Assembly (NCBI RefSeq): GCF_021155775.2
Contig: NC_060237.1
Location: 18,870,970 to 18,934,969 of the forward strand
Direction of reading: 5' to 3'
Source: Neodiprion pinetum
Taxonomy: Eukaryota > Arthropoda > Insecta > Hymenoptera > Diprionidae
DNA length: 64,000 bases
Position 1 is the first letter of the stretch; every line of letters begins with the position of its first letter. The notes beneath the pieces were generated by a model, which worked only from the letters and a program-made list of their open reading frames with translations, ran no database searches and was not told the origin of the DNA. A program made the translations under genes and the position numbers. This document shows positions 1-13,100 of this stretch, piece by piece.

Positions 1-773
1 TTTATTTTAAACCGGCGGTAAACGACCTGATAAAAAAGAGCGTGTGACGTAATATCGCGGTTCGGCATATCAAGCTGTATCTCGTTTAAACCAAGGTATG
101 TATACTGTGCTCAACGTGAGTCACTCGACGCAGTATACATACCTTCTCTTAGCAGGAGTTGTGGGCAGGAAGGGAAAGTTTTACAGTCAGCAACGAACAG
201 TATCCAGCAGCGGTTGTGTTGTTTCGCAGTTCGAGAGGTTTTAACGAAATTTATATGTTATAATTTATACAATAACGCATTTCTGCGCCCCAAGTATTAC
301 AGAATCGCGTACTTCTTTCGAGTCAAAGAGAGATATATTGTCGCTTGGTTCTTCCATTAACGCAATGCTAGATGTAAATGTATAAAAACTAGATACATGT
401 GTGATTTAACTGTCTGCATCTGTGTGTATAAGTAACATTATTGTTTAGGTAATACAATAGTCACATGTTTTCGAAGTGTAAAAATGCAAACTAGTCTCGA
501 TTCACTGCACTATAATCACGCATAATATTGGTTTTGTGAATAGTTGCTGCTTGTTCGATAGTTTCAAGCATAGCGTGAGTGGTGAGGTTTTTTTACACTG
601 ACAGGTTTTTTCCACAACGAGTGAAAAATGGCGTGAAAATTATTGGATATAATCGATCTTGCAACTTGTATAAACTAATTCGTTTCAAACCCTGATATTC
701 TCTTCCACCGGGCTTGTTCATACCCGTCGGTATAACTGCAATCATTCGATCCGTGAATTGTAGCACGAGAGGC
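1..773. other. Upstream noncoding region of the EML gene
   Basis: No supported coding exon is seen. The stretch is AT-rich and holds one clear structure, a perfect 15 bp inverted repeat at 93-107 and 131-145. The EML reading frame is open from 696 (an in-frame TGA precedes it at 693-695) but has no ATG before 774. An AG at 762-763 could act as a splice acceptor, so 5' exons may lie here or before the window. No convincing TATA box was found. Confidence 0.6.
93..145. repeat. Perfect 15 bp inverted repeat (hairpin)
   Basis: Arms 93-107 (AAGGTATGTATACTG) and 131-145 (CAGTATACATACCTT) are exact reverse complements with a 23-base loop. The inner bases could add a G-U and a G-C pair. The arms are too short for a typical pre-miRNA unless the loop folds further. 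It could be a relic of a small transposon or a transcribed hairpin; nothing identifies which. Confidence 0.75.
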
Positions 774-3700
774 ATGCAGTACAATGAGGACGAAGGAACG
801 ATCACGATGCATCTACGCGGGAGGCCGATACTCCTGTTTCCTCCAACGCCGTTCATGGAGTCCTACGACTTGCACAAGGTCTCCACGCCACCCCAAAGCA
901 AGCTAAAATTGGACTGGGTTTACGGTTATAGAGGAAAGGACTGCAGGAGCAACTTGCACCTGTTGCCGACCGGTGAAATCGTCTATTTCGTAGCGGCGGT
1001 CGTGGTCTTGTACAACCCTGAGGAACACAGCCAAAGGCACTACATCGGTCACACCGACGATGTCAAATGGTAACGTGAATTCACTGGACTTGTACATAGT
1101 GACATTTCACTGGTATCGATTTTGTCTTACACGATGACCCGACGTGCTTATCCGGAAAAGGAACCTTGTACGTCGCTTTAGTCAAGGGTACACGAATTTC
1201 ATGCTCGTGTTTCAAACTCTTTGTGCGATGGCACGTTCGTTCAATTGAATTTTTCTCCATTCTAGCATAGCGATACACCCGAACAAGTTGTTAATAGCGA
1301 CTGGCCAAGTGGCGGGAACTGACAGAAGAGATGCCCTTGTAAGTAAATTATAATAATTCGTCAATTTGGAAAACTTTGTGATTTGATTCAAAACTGTATT
1401 GAAGAAGGAATTGTCATGTTTAATACTCCGATGAATTTTGTTTTATCCCGGGTCTTCACAGCCGCATATCAGGATATGGAACTCTGTGAGCTTGACGACG
1501 AATCATATCATTGGTACAGGAGAATTTGACGGGGCCATTTGCTGCCTGTCATTTTCAAAAGCAGACGGCGGTAATTTGCTATGCGCTATCGATGAGACGT
1601 CGGATCACAACATATCGATTTGGGACTGGCAGAAGGGTGATCGCGGCATGAAACTGACGGAGACAAAGGTACGCGTGACGACGAATTTGTCGACATTATT
1701 CTAGATGCGGTGCTGACTTGGTTGATTGTAATTACAGTGTTCCGTTGACACGGTAGTTTGCGCCGAATGGCATCCGTTGGAGCGAAATCAAATAGTGACC
1801 TGCGGCAAGAGCCACATTTCGTTCTGGTCCCTCGACAACGGGGGTATGCTCTACAAGAGGATGGGGGTGTTTGAGAATCGGGACAAGCCTAAATACGTTA
1901 CCTGTGTGGCCTTTAATCAAAATGGCGATGTTCTGACCGGAGATAGTAACGGAAACATCATCGTGTGGGCGAGAGGTAATTACTTTGGCCTTCGCTCTTG
2001 CCTAACGTGCCCAACGATCCACCTCGAACCGCTCCGAGCTGTGTAATTTAATTATGTCGCGTATCTTTCTTTCGACATCGTTACCTTCGATAACCAAAAA
2101 TTTCGTTTTCAGGAACAAACACCATTTCTAGGCTGGTGAGAAATCTACACGACGGATCTATATTCTCGATGTGCGTATTAAAAGACGGAACCGTTGTCAC
2201 CGGAGGTGGAAAAGACGGGAGGATATTGCATTACGACGCGTCTTTGAGTCTGACCGGAGAAGAGGCTCAGGTGAGCTGGAGGATACTTTTAAACTCTTCC
2301 ATGCAGGTTCCGCAAGGGTGTAACTAACGAATGGAAATCCTTGTAACTGATCGATGAATTCTAGATCGAAGGCCACTTTGGTGGGATAAGAACAGTTTCG
2401 GAAGGACGTGGGTCTCAATTGCTGGTTGGCACCACACGCAACTGTATCTTGGTTGGCGATTTGGAAATGGGTTTCAATCCAGCGGTCTTGGGACACACGG
2501 ATGAGGTTTGGGGACTGGCTGCTCATCCCACCTTGCCACAATTTGCGACCGCCGGTCATGACCGGCTATTACAAATGTGGGACAGTCTGAGCCACTCCGT
2601 TGTGTGGAGCAAGGACATCGGGGTACGTGACTTATCAGTATTTCAACAATTGTGCAAATATTTTCCCGAACGGAACTCCAACTTGCAGTTCTTTAAATGT
2701 TCATTTCTTGTAGCACAGCATGGATCCAATCTAATCACACAAGTTATCAACTACTCGTAGATAACACTTCGCACCTAATTAGTTGTCCTGATCCTGATAA
2801 AATAACGTACCCTAAAGTGGTTAGGACTAATCATTACCGTATCTGCGGTTACTAAACACCGCACAATTTTGCTTATCAGAGTTTTCGTGACGGAGAAAAC
2901 ATTTTAAATAAAAAATACTATGATTTCTATCCAGGAACAAGCACAGAGCGTGTGTTTCTCGCCAGACGGTACGGTGATGATCGTTGGTTGTACTTCTGGT
3001 AAATGTCTCGCAATCGATAGCGAAACAAGAGAATTATATACTCATCATTCCGACGGTTCTGAACCATTGCAAGTAAGGAAATACTTTCGAAGGTTATTAA
3101 ATAATTAACGAACATACAATGGGAATAAAAATTCACGAGCTTTTTTTAAACACCTAAAATATATTGAATGCGTTATGATTATAATTCACGACAATTTACG
3201 ATCGACGGAGAGTATAAGACGGGATTTTAAACCTCGGCAAAAGTAATTGCAAGTTTTCTACTCTTAGGTTGTGAGATTTTCGCCCGATGGATCGTCACTC
3301 GCGATCGGATCTAGAGACAACAGCATTTACATATATCAAGTGAACGATGACGCCACAAAGTACAGCCGCGTTGGAAGATGCATGGTGAGTTTTACAATTA
3401 ATACACGAGTAAATGTAATTCATATAATTTTCAATCGTGTACATACACAGGTATATATGTGTATAAAAATAGACCGAATCGGAAAGTGATTTACTTTTCG
3501 GTCAACTGTGAATGCATCTAACACTTGACAAAACACACTTTGAATTTCAAGCAAAAGAGGACTCGAGGAATTACAGTAAGAGCGATGGTTCAGTACTAAG
3601 CAATTCATAGAGGGATCCAGTTTTCGATTGCTATTTGAAACTGATTATTCCGGTCAAAATTTGATGCAAAGAAGAGCTGTAGAAAAAAAATTCAACCATT

Positions 3701-4582
3701 CATCTTATTCCCAAAATCGGAAATACCAGTTACAACTACCAATCAATTATTACACCCAAAAAAATCGCTTCCACCGCAGTGAAATCACTAATTTGTAGCG
3801 GTAGACGGCACAATTATGAGACAGTAGCAATTGCTGGCATCGCAATTCAAGTTTGAACACCATCTCGTAACATCAATTTGCTACCTTCAATTACAGGGAC
3901 ACTCGAGTTTCATCACCCATCTCGATTGGTCGGTTGATAGTCAGTACTTGAGGAGTAACAGCGGGGATTACGAGTTGTTGTACTGTGAGTATGAAAATCA
4001 AACGACGTGACCGTGAATCGATTGTTTGTTTAATGGGCGGTCGATTGCCAAGCTAACGCAAATATCAACAATTATCAGGGAATCCGGGTATTTGTCGGCA
4101 AATACCAAAATCGTCGGTGTTACGAGACGTCGATTGGGCGACGCACAGCTGCATCATTAGCTTCGAAACGATCGGCGTTTGGCCGGAAAGTGCGGACGGT
4201 ACGGATATCAACAACTGCGCAAGAAGCGGGGATGGAAAATTGCTGGCAACCGGAGACGACTTTGGAAAAGTGAAACTTTTCTCTTATCCGGCCTGCCAAC
4301 CAAAGGTGAGCAAATTTTCCTGACACTTTAACGTTGGAATCATGTCGCGATTTTGTTTCACGCAGGCATTATGTGGGTGTAAAATTACAGATCGATCAAA
4401 AGGCGACGATTGTATGGAAGAAATAATGGTAATGATTTTTATCGATTTGCTTTCAGTCTTTGTTCCACGTTTATGCCGGCCACTCGAGTCACGTGACAAA
4501 CGTTTCATTTCTGCAAGATGACACGAGACTGGTTTCAACCGGTGGTAATGACACCAGCGTTTTGCAATGGATCGTGTCCTAA
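774..4582 (+). CDS. EMAP-like (EML) microtubule-associated protein, HELP plus WD40 repeats
   Basis: Exons by splice sites and frame: 774-1069, 1266-1338, 1462-1668, 1738-1975, 2113-2270, 2365-2622, 2935-3072, 3268-3384, 3897-3984, 4079-4305, 4457-4582. They total 1926 bases, 641 residues plus TAA, and every junction closes in phase with GT-AG. Residues 12-98 form the HELP region (LRGRPI, YGYRGKDC, LLPTGEIVYF, then HTDDVKC). WD40 repeats of the tandem propeller follow to the end, with EML hallmarks such as IATGQVAG, CGKSHI, LTGDSNG, VTGGGKD, GHTDEVWGLAAHP, SNSGDYE, GVWPESADGTDIN and GHSSHVTNVSF. EML proteins bind microtubules or tubulin through this double propeller. The usual N-terminal coiled coil of EML1-4 is absent in this model, as in EML5/6. 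The start is uncertain: ATG 774 is the first in frame, but an upstream exon could splice in near 764. Family assignment is very secure; the paralogue is not. Confidence 0.93.
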
Positions 4583-4842
4583 TCGTCGTATCTTCGTAGT
4601 CATCGGTAGAGCGAAGATCAATTCTTTGAGCAATCTGAGCTCATACGATGAAGCAGAAAGAAAGAGCAAAAAAAGAAGCAAAGGGCATCGGATTATTTAA
4701 GCTTAACAATGATGTGTACCTATAGCTCGTAAAAGTGGTTTTATATAGCGGCACGTGTCAAATTAGGCTATTGCCCGTTATACCTTTGTATAAGCACGTT
4801 TGGTATTTAGGAAATCATTTCAATTTCAGCTAGGCTAGATCG

Positions 4843-4848
4843 AATAAA
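4843..4848 (+). terminator. Candidate poly(A) signal of the EML gene
   Basis: This AATAAA lies 261 bases after the EML stop codon and is the first canonical hexamer downstream on this strand. It is a plausible 3' end signal. No transcript evidence is available, and further AATAAA words occur later in the AT-rich gap. Confidence 0.45.
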
Positions 4849-7800
4849 AATGAATGACTAAAAGGTGTAGATATTATTCATGGATACACGGTCTGTTTCA
4901 ATTTTACGCTAAACGAACTCTGAAACATTTGCACGCTGAATATATTAATTTTTCTAAATGTTTTTTTAACACTATAACCACTGCAATGTTTTCAGATAGA
5001 ATACACGAATCATTTTGTACATCTGAAGCCTTTTCTTGACGCATATTATATGATTAAAAAAAAAAAAAAAAAAAGAAACAAAACAAGCAAAGTTACTAAT
5101 TACATGTAATAATTCTGTATCGAAATGCCGTCCGATAAAAAATAGCGTGATTTGTGAATGAACGACACTTTGCTATTATCATATTATACATATTAACAAT
5201 AATATAGTTATTATAACAAAGGTTCTACGTTACGATAAGCCTGACTGATGTCACCAATTACCTAAGCAAAAGTCGTACGAATTCAATTTTCGAACACGAA
5301 TATATTTCAAAGCAAGATATCAATGATTTCAATATTTAAAGGATATTAGATACGGCCGGTGTTTTAAGCCGGTACGTTTTTCTTTCTTTTTTTAAACAGA
5401 GAACAATTCTCTTTAGTTTTTGTGAATAACGGACACTGCATTGTCCGAAGGAAAAATTTTATTTTTTTACTATAAGAAGATGTTCGATGAAATACGAAAT
5501 TGAAACCACAATGACGATTGATCAACTCAAATAATTATGCAAAACGTTGCGACGAATGAAAGTTCTTGTTGCGAAGAGGCCTTAAAAAGAGTAGGTAAAT
5601 GCGTATGTATATAGACGTAGGATGCTATCAAACTTGTTGTATTTTGGTATAAACGTTTTACCAAAGCTGTGACGCAGGATTACATATTTTATTTTACTTT
5701 ATTTGATTTTTTCTGATAATTTTTTTTCTCTCATATATTCCTCCTCGATACTGTACAATTTACCTAATTATTTATATCGCATCAATCGATCTGTGCATTA
5801 TATTATTCACGATCAACTAATAAATGGTATTCATTGTGAAACGAATTTTTATTTCAAATAATTTTAATTCCATTTCGGCAGGTGCGGTGGGTACCGAGTA
5901 ATATTAAGGTAAAAGAAAAAAAAAAAAAAAAGAAAAAGAAAATGTTGACAAACGTGTCTGCTTGATCTACGATTACTCGTTCAATTAATCAATAGAAGCT
6001 GAGGTTTGATCCTCTGAAAATCGTACACGGTACGTGTGTGCATTTGGTAATGTAACGCAAAAAATTAATCGCTAATGGTTCGCTTTCAATTGAGACAGAA
6101 CAATTCGGCAAATTAACGCAAACTCGTTTGTAATTAATTCCGATCAACTTATGATATAAAATCTGTGCCGCGTGCAAGTATAAAGATCCGAGTACATTGT
6201 AAACTTTCAGAAGCTTCAAAAGGTTGCTACGCGGATATCACGCGGCCTATACTTGAATAACATTTGTAATAATATTGCACTATCATACTCACTTGCAGTC
6301 GTGTTGAATGGCGATCTAGGGACTTTTCTTGCGCACAAATAATACACAATACAAAAACTGAGCCACTCTGATCGGACGCGATAAATTAGTTTCACTGCAC
6401 ACGAAGGGTAATAATTATTTGAGTCAAGTGATATTCGTTTGATTAAAGTAAGTGCTATAGTTAATTTGACAAAATACTTTTGTCAAACGAAATACTCGTG
6501 ACAACTAATATAGGATTGAATCGAGCTTTGGAATGATTATGCTGTCTATCAATTTATTCAAAACAATAAGTTGTGAGTTCCTTGCGATAATGTGAATTTT
6601 TTATCAAAAATATATGTGATTAATTTGATTATAAATTTGATTGAACGCACGTCAATCGTTGTGTTTCAAAACAAATTAAGCGTGTTCTACTTTATATTCT
6701 GTTGAGTCAAGAAGTTCAATGATAGAAAGAGACATGTAATATAATTTGTTGTTAGGTAAACATTTTGCATTGATTGAACATTAGAGTTATTCCAGCGCTC
6801 AAAACGTATTCTTCGTATATCATTTATAATTCTGTCGTAATTCAAAGTTTTGTGGGAATTACCCTGTATATGACACGGATGAAGCCCGAAATATTAATTT
6901 TATACACGTAGAAGTGTAAATTGAATATATGACACTGACTCTTGTTCACTCGCCAACCAATTTTTCAACGATACGAAGATTTACGCTTTCGCCGTTCGCG
7001 ATATAATGAATTTAGTGTCTGCGTTATCTCACGTCATATATACTTAATCACCCAACGACTACCCGGTTCTGTAAGTATCTTTGAAGCTACTTCCGTTGCG
7101 CGAAAGTTCACCCCCTAGCGGCCGTTTATAGTACTAGCATACCGACGTTTACGATGAATATATTCGTAATAAAGTTCATCGCTGAGGCACATTGGACACT
7201 GTATATAGATATGTATGGCATGTTTAAGTGTGTATAGTACACGACTTATTTTAGTCTAATTAGAACGGACCCGGCCGATCGTAATATTATATGAAGAAGT
7301 CATATTATTATTAACGATGAATATATTCTCTACCTGTTTCGAAGCATGTAGTGTTTCCTTTACCTCGTCAAAACATTAGTGCAACTGATTCAACCAGCTT
7401 CGTGAAACGAGCTTCGGTTAGATCAACAAAGTACGCCATTCGATCGATTTAAATTTTTGGTTCACTAGATTCGTGTACTTCTTTTATTTGAAGTATTCAA
7501 TTGTTTCTGTTAACGAACACGCGAATTGGAGGAACAATATATAAACTTTGAATGAAATGCTGGCAGCTTGAAGTACTGCGATGCTAATTTTTTCTTCACT
7601 TGTTAATCAAAACTTGAAATAAATCAACTTTATTATTCATGGCTGCATAGTTCTATGAATATAGGTGACAATGATCGAAATACACTCAGTTGATTTTCAT
7701 TACCACATCGGAACCTAACGGACTGACTTTATGGAAATCATTATAAGCTACTTAACACGATACTACATTTTGGATGACGTTCAAAAAAATCTGATGCATA

Positions 7801-10179
7801 CTATTTTACTTCTTATTATATTCCAAGTTGTTGTGGCACTTGAACATGATAATAAAAAGATTTTTCAAACCATAAATCAGTTATTAATGTTATCATACAA
7901 AACCTGTTGAAGTACCCTTCATACTTGAACCGAATGTTGACGGAAAAATACCTGTTACGCAGAAAGTAGCTCGTTTAAAATTATACCACGATACCTCTTC
8001 GGATAAAGTAACGAGTAATTATATTACGCGACGGATAAATTTACCATCCAACGAAAATCTACCTCTCGGATCACCTCTCCAAGTTTCCTGTGAAAATATT
8101 GAGTATCAAAATATCGCTACCAAATTTACGTGCAATGTAGAATTGTACAAAAATAACACGAATACGAAACATTTAGCACACAACCTTATTCAGCTAACGA
8201 ATTTCACTTTTAGGTATAACCTATCTCATGTTACTCCATATTGACGCATCGCTTTTACGCGTATGACCATTGAATTTACAGTAATAAACCTTGACCAAAA
8301 TTTGGTTCATAAAAACAGACGGAATGACACTGTTTAAACCCAAGCGCCTGTTATAATGTTACTAAAAATACATTACCGTAACGCAGGTAACAGTTTCGCA
8401 GAAGTAGCGAGAAGTTATAAGACCTTCATTTCACGACTGAACGTGACTACGTGTCTTTTTATGCCTGTGTTCCACAAGTCCTATTTGAGGAGATGCTGTA
8501 CTGAATTTAGACGTAAACTTGCCGAGTAGCACGAAGTCATCCGTGGCTGAGATTAGTCCCGGAGATCACTTGATGACGCCTAAAGTCAGTCACAGTCAAT
8601 TTTCAGATGATCTTGTGCAACGTGGATTGGATATCTCCAAATGCCTAAATCCATGGATTTCAAACGAGTAAAAAGGAGTAAGAGCCACATTTACAAATAA
8701 AGATGTGGCATGTTTTTGTTCAGAATTGCATGTACAATTCGACTGTTATGCGCTTTTTGCATCCGTGATTCACATTGAAATCGAGTACAGCATCATTTGA
8801 ATGTAAAATCCGACCTACATCCACACAGATAAGATGAGAATTTTTGATGTTTCGGTAATCGGCTATTTTCCATACATTTTACTCGTTAATTTTTTCACCT
8901 TTGACAAGAAATTCGGTGAACCGTTTTCATTTGTGCATTTATATACTTATATCAAACACACGGGGAAATAGCACTGTCGGGAATAATTACAGCGAGTCAA
9001 ATCGGGATGATGAGGGTTCGGTAAGTGGTCACAGTTTGTCGGTGGTCGAACATCAGCGCGTATGGTTTTGGCTGGTTGGTTAAGGAGCGAACACGAACGG
9101 ATAGAAAATTACGGCTGTGTCGGTATATAGGCGTATCCTCGTCTTCGCATTGAGGCTTTCTCAGCCGTGACTTCTTTCAAAAGGAGTTCCTTCAGTCGTA
9201 TCCTTCGGACGCGAACCAGCTCGTTATGCCCCTCTCTCAATTCGTCTCTCATCCACATTGTTTCAGCTCTGAGATTCGTATGGATTTTCGGATCGCAGGC
9301 CGTGCGAAGTTCTGGGTCAATTGAATTTATTGTTCGTTGTCTAGATGCAGAAGTAAAAAAAACACACGGGTTATAATCTTAGATGTAATCCGTTTCGCAG
9401 TTCTCTGTCTTGTAAGGGAACTGAGAATGAAATATATGAATTACCGACGCGAAATTGTTGAGCTTTTACTTTCATCCAGAAAACACAATCTTATTTATAA
9501 AAACTCACACTATGCCCAGATTGTCCATTTCTAATTTTGACATCGTTTTCAATGCACGAGACATCTTGAATTATGAAAGAATTATCTTCAGAAATAAGTT
9601 GCAACGATTATATTCCGTGGATGGAACTAATTTACGAAATTAAGGAAAATCTATAACGTCGTCAGCTTTAACTGAAATGCTAGAGACAAAATAAAGATGT
9701 TTTTTCTTAACTGTCTTGTTTCCAATTCAATTTATGAAATAGGATATCACTCTTGTAACAAGAATGAAGTGAGCGCGGCTAGGTTTGCCTTGAAAATTTC
9801 CAAATCAGATGTCACCAGAAATGGCCACCAGAATATGGCCTTTTGCAAAATTTTAAATTAATATTCAATCATTCTAGGCTTCTAAATTTAACAACAAACT
9901 CTTGACTCAATTGTACCATAAATTTTCGAAACCAAAAACAAACTGGCAAATCGATAAATAATATTAACACAGACTCGAGAACTTCGTAAAATTCGTAAAG
10001 CAAAAAGTTTAAACCTAAAAATCGGATCGCGTACAATAACAAGCTTCTCTTCGAATACAATAAAGTGGCGTATATGAACAAAAACGATGGGAAATTATCC
10101 TTTTACATAATAGAAACTGGTTATGATATTAATGCAAATTTAACCCGTGTTAAAATTTCACAAATTCATTTGAATAATA
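4849..10179. other. Intergenic gap without supported genes
   Basis: AT-rich DNA between the EML gene and the Glu-rich gene. ORFs here are short (under about 80 codons), lack coding-like composition and match nothing I recognise. Landmarks are A-rich runs at 5056-5074 and 5919-5940 and a perfect 10 bp palindrome with 3-base centre at 6465-6487. The distal part should contain the promoter of the gene starting at 10180, but no clear core element was seen. Confidence 0.6.
6465..6487. repeat. Short perfect palindrome TTTGACAAAA-TAC-TTTTGTCAAA
   Basis: Arms 6465-6474 and 6478-6487 are exact reverse complements around a 3-base centre. The core word TTTGACAA also forms the palindrome at 52030-52056. 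Function is unknown; AT-rich palindromes of this size can arise by chance or as transposon remnants. Confidence 0.6.
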
Positions 10180-13100
10180 ATGGAAAACAACGAAGACGAA
10201 CCCGACGACGTTAAAAAGGCAACACCGGTCGAAAGTGCCATACTCGAGGGAAATAAAGATGAGAAGAACGAAATCAAAGGGTACGGTTTGACTCATTTCG
10301 TACATAATATTGAAGGCAAGGTGGTGTTTCTTCCCGAAATAGATTGTTAGTAAACGATAGGGAAATAGTGACCATATAGTTGCTAGTTGCCCGTTGCCCG
10401 TGAGGCCTTAGGCCAACACAGAAATCAGACTGAGCTAACATTGAAGTGATCAAATAATGGAAAATATTGACGAAAAGCAAAGAGAGATGAGGCGAGAAAA
10501 AACGAGAGATAACATTTATTTACAAAATGGAATCAAGAAAATCGTATTGGAACTGGTCAGTTTGCAGTCGGTGTAAATTTCCAGTATTCCCTGGTCGTTT
10601 TTACTACGTAAAAAGTACCGACGTCACGCGGACACACAATATCTGTTACGTACTACGTGAAGCGATACCAAAACAGGTTTCTTTGACCATATGATTATTT
10701 TTTTCGACGGGCCATCAATTCCAGTTACGCCTTCGTCTTGAGAATGAAATGCGGCATTTTTTCACCGAGCAAAACTCCGCAGAGTATTATGCTGAACTGA
10801 ACTAAACTCTCCGACTGGTAATCTGCACAATGGAATGCTTGTTTCTATATCCTCTGCTGTTTCTTCGCTCCCGCAGAGAATTTATTTTTAGATTACACAG
10901 GTCTGCAACAAAATCCTCCTTCAAATGAAATATTACAGATATAAAGGTTTTAATTTGCCGAATCTATATATGTTTTCCATTTTTTACTGTGACGTATAAA
11001 TTGCGTTATATGATTTTTTTTACCGTACAAAATGCAGAATTCGTTGTGTTTTGTTTTTGCATTTACACTGCTTTCATCTATTTAAATAATTTCTGTATGT
11101 AAGTGTATACAAAACTAGTTCGAACTGATAGAAGTAGAAAGAAAGATATCGTCTTAACGCTGTTTTCACACCTCTGAAATGTATGTAGAGCCAATGTATG
11201 CGACTGCGCAGTTCTTGTTGTGAATTCGTGAAAAGAAAGAAAACTACGCAATAACTAGAATTATACTAGTAGATATATTTTCTGACGATTTTAATGTTTA
11301 AGCTTTTCAACTTTACAACTTTTTTTTCATAAATATCGTTGCTATCATTAGTGTTTTATTATAATTTGTGAGCAAATATAGCATTTTATTGCAAAAAACA
11401 TTACGTAAAAAGTATACGTCGTACATATTTTTTTTTACTATATTTCGGTACAAGAGCATCAAATTTATTATAATTATATACAATAGTAATAAGGAGAATC
11501 AAAAGTTTTTTCTTTTGCAGACCAGTGTTATCACCGCTGAAATATATCACACATATCCTAGCTCAGTTGTTCATTTCATTTTACACGCTGCGTTGCGGAT
11601 TGCATGTGCAGGAAAAAGCCCAAATCCGCACCGGCTAACCTGACAAATCGCGAAAAGCCGACGGACAGGAGATGCAAATTGTACAGAAGCAAGTATCCGC
11701 CACCCGTCATCAAGACAAAGAAGTCATGTCATCCGAAGGTGGAGATCATTTGCAGGGACAATTTGTCGAAGCATGAGTACATCGACATTTTGGCAACGCC
11801 AAAGAAGAATCGTGAAAACGAGTGCAAGTCAGTTAACGTCGCAAAACGTGCATTCATTATCATCTGAATAGGTCGGTGAAGGTATATTTCTCTTTTTCTC
11901 CATATAGGCAGACGTTCGCAGTTTCCCCAAGCAGAAGGTAAGCCGAAATTCCAGGCGTACCGTTTAGTAGTTTGATTACACAACAGAAAGTCTTCTAGCA
12001 ATTTACTGACTCTGTTAGACGAACAAAAAAAGAGTTCACCTCCTAATAACCCCTGAATTTCAGGGAAAAAAGCACTCCTCGACCGATTAGTGACCGTCTG
12101 GAAGAACTAGCGAAGCCCAAGCCGAGTCACGTGATCGATCTTCTGCAGACATGGGGGGACAGACTGCGACCGGAAGTCATCGACGCGGTACAAAAGTCCC
12201 TAGAAGAAAGCTGCGCTATGTCACCTGAGTAAGTGCAATACTACGGAGTATGTACTGGAATTAGAGTGTGAAAAGTACTTCAGTCTCGAGCTGGTGAAAT
12301 GGCAGCGAGATTGACTTCTGCTGGATTTCGCAGACAGATGGAAGCCTACTACAATGAAAAGGACAGAGAGGAGTGCAGCCGCACTCGACGTGTGAGGAAA
12401 AAAAAGTGTCCGGATAAGACAAAGAAAAAGCCAACGACGTGCGACGATCACATGGACAAACAGGCTGTGTGCGAGGAATACGAAATGGCGCAACGTTTCA
12501 TGCGACACGTTATTTTCCACTTGAAAAATTGCCCCTTCGCACCGGAGGATCATTATGATTTGACGGAAGTCATTCTGTACCAACTGGGCGGTGTCCTTGA
12601 CTACCGACCGTCAGGAGACGGGGATCGAAAATTTCAGATGATGCTGATGCTGGCCAATGGAATTGCCTGCTGGGTCCACGGACTGAACGTTGCGGTTGCT
12701 GAAAAGCTCGCCAAGGAGCAGACGGCGGAAGTTAGTTTACGGATTTTGTTAATTTTGATACGGATAATTATACCCTGACGCGCGACTTTATAGCATCGTA
12801 TTCTCTTCTTCAAGGCAAAGGAAGCAGCAGAAAATGCAGAGACAGAGGAAGAAGATGATGAAGAGGGGAAACAGGGAGAAGCAATGGCTGAGGCGACCGA
12901 AGAAGAAGAAGAAGAAGAAGAAGAAGAAGCTGGTAAAAAGGGTGCCGATGAAGAGAGCGGAGGAGAAGTGGGAGAAGAAAAAGACATAAAAGATGCACCG
13001 ATCGACGTCGAAGTGGCTACTGAAAACGAAGAAGTCGTCAACGTTGGAGTGGTTACTGAAAACGAAGAGCTCATCGACGTTGGTGTTGGGGACACCGAAG

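Noticed and set aside
12299..12778. Single 159-codon ORF as a stand-alone gene
   Set aside because: It is exon 5 of the Glu-rich gene plus intron sequence on both sides. The acceptor at 12333 and donor at 12731 explain it.
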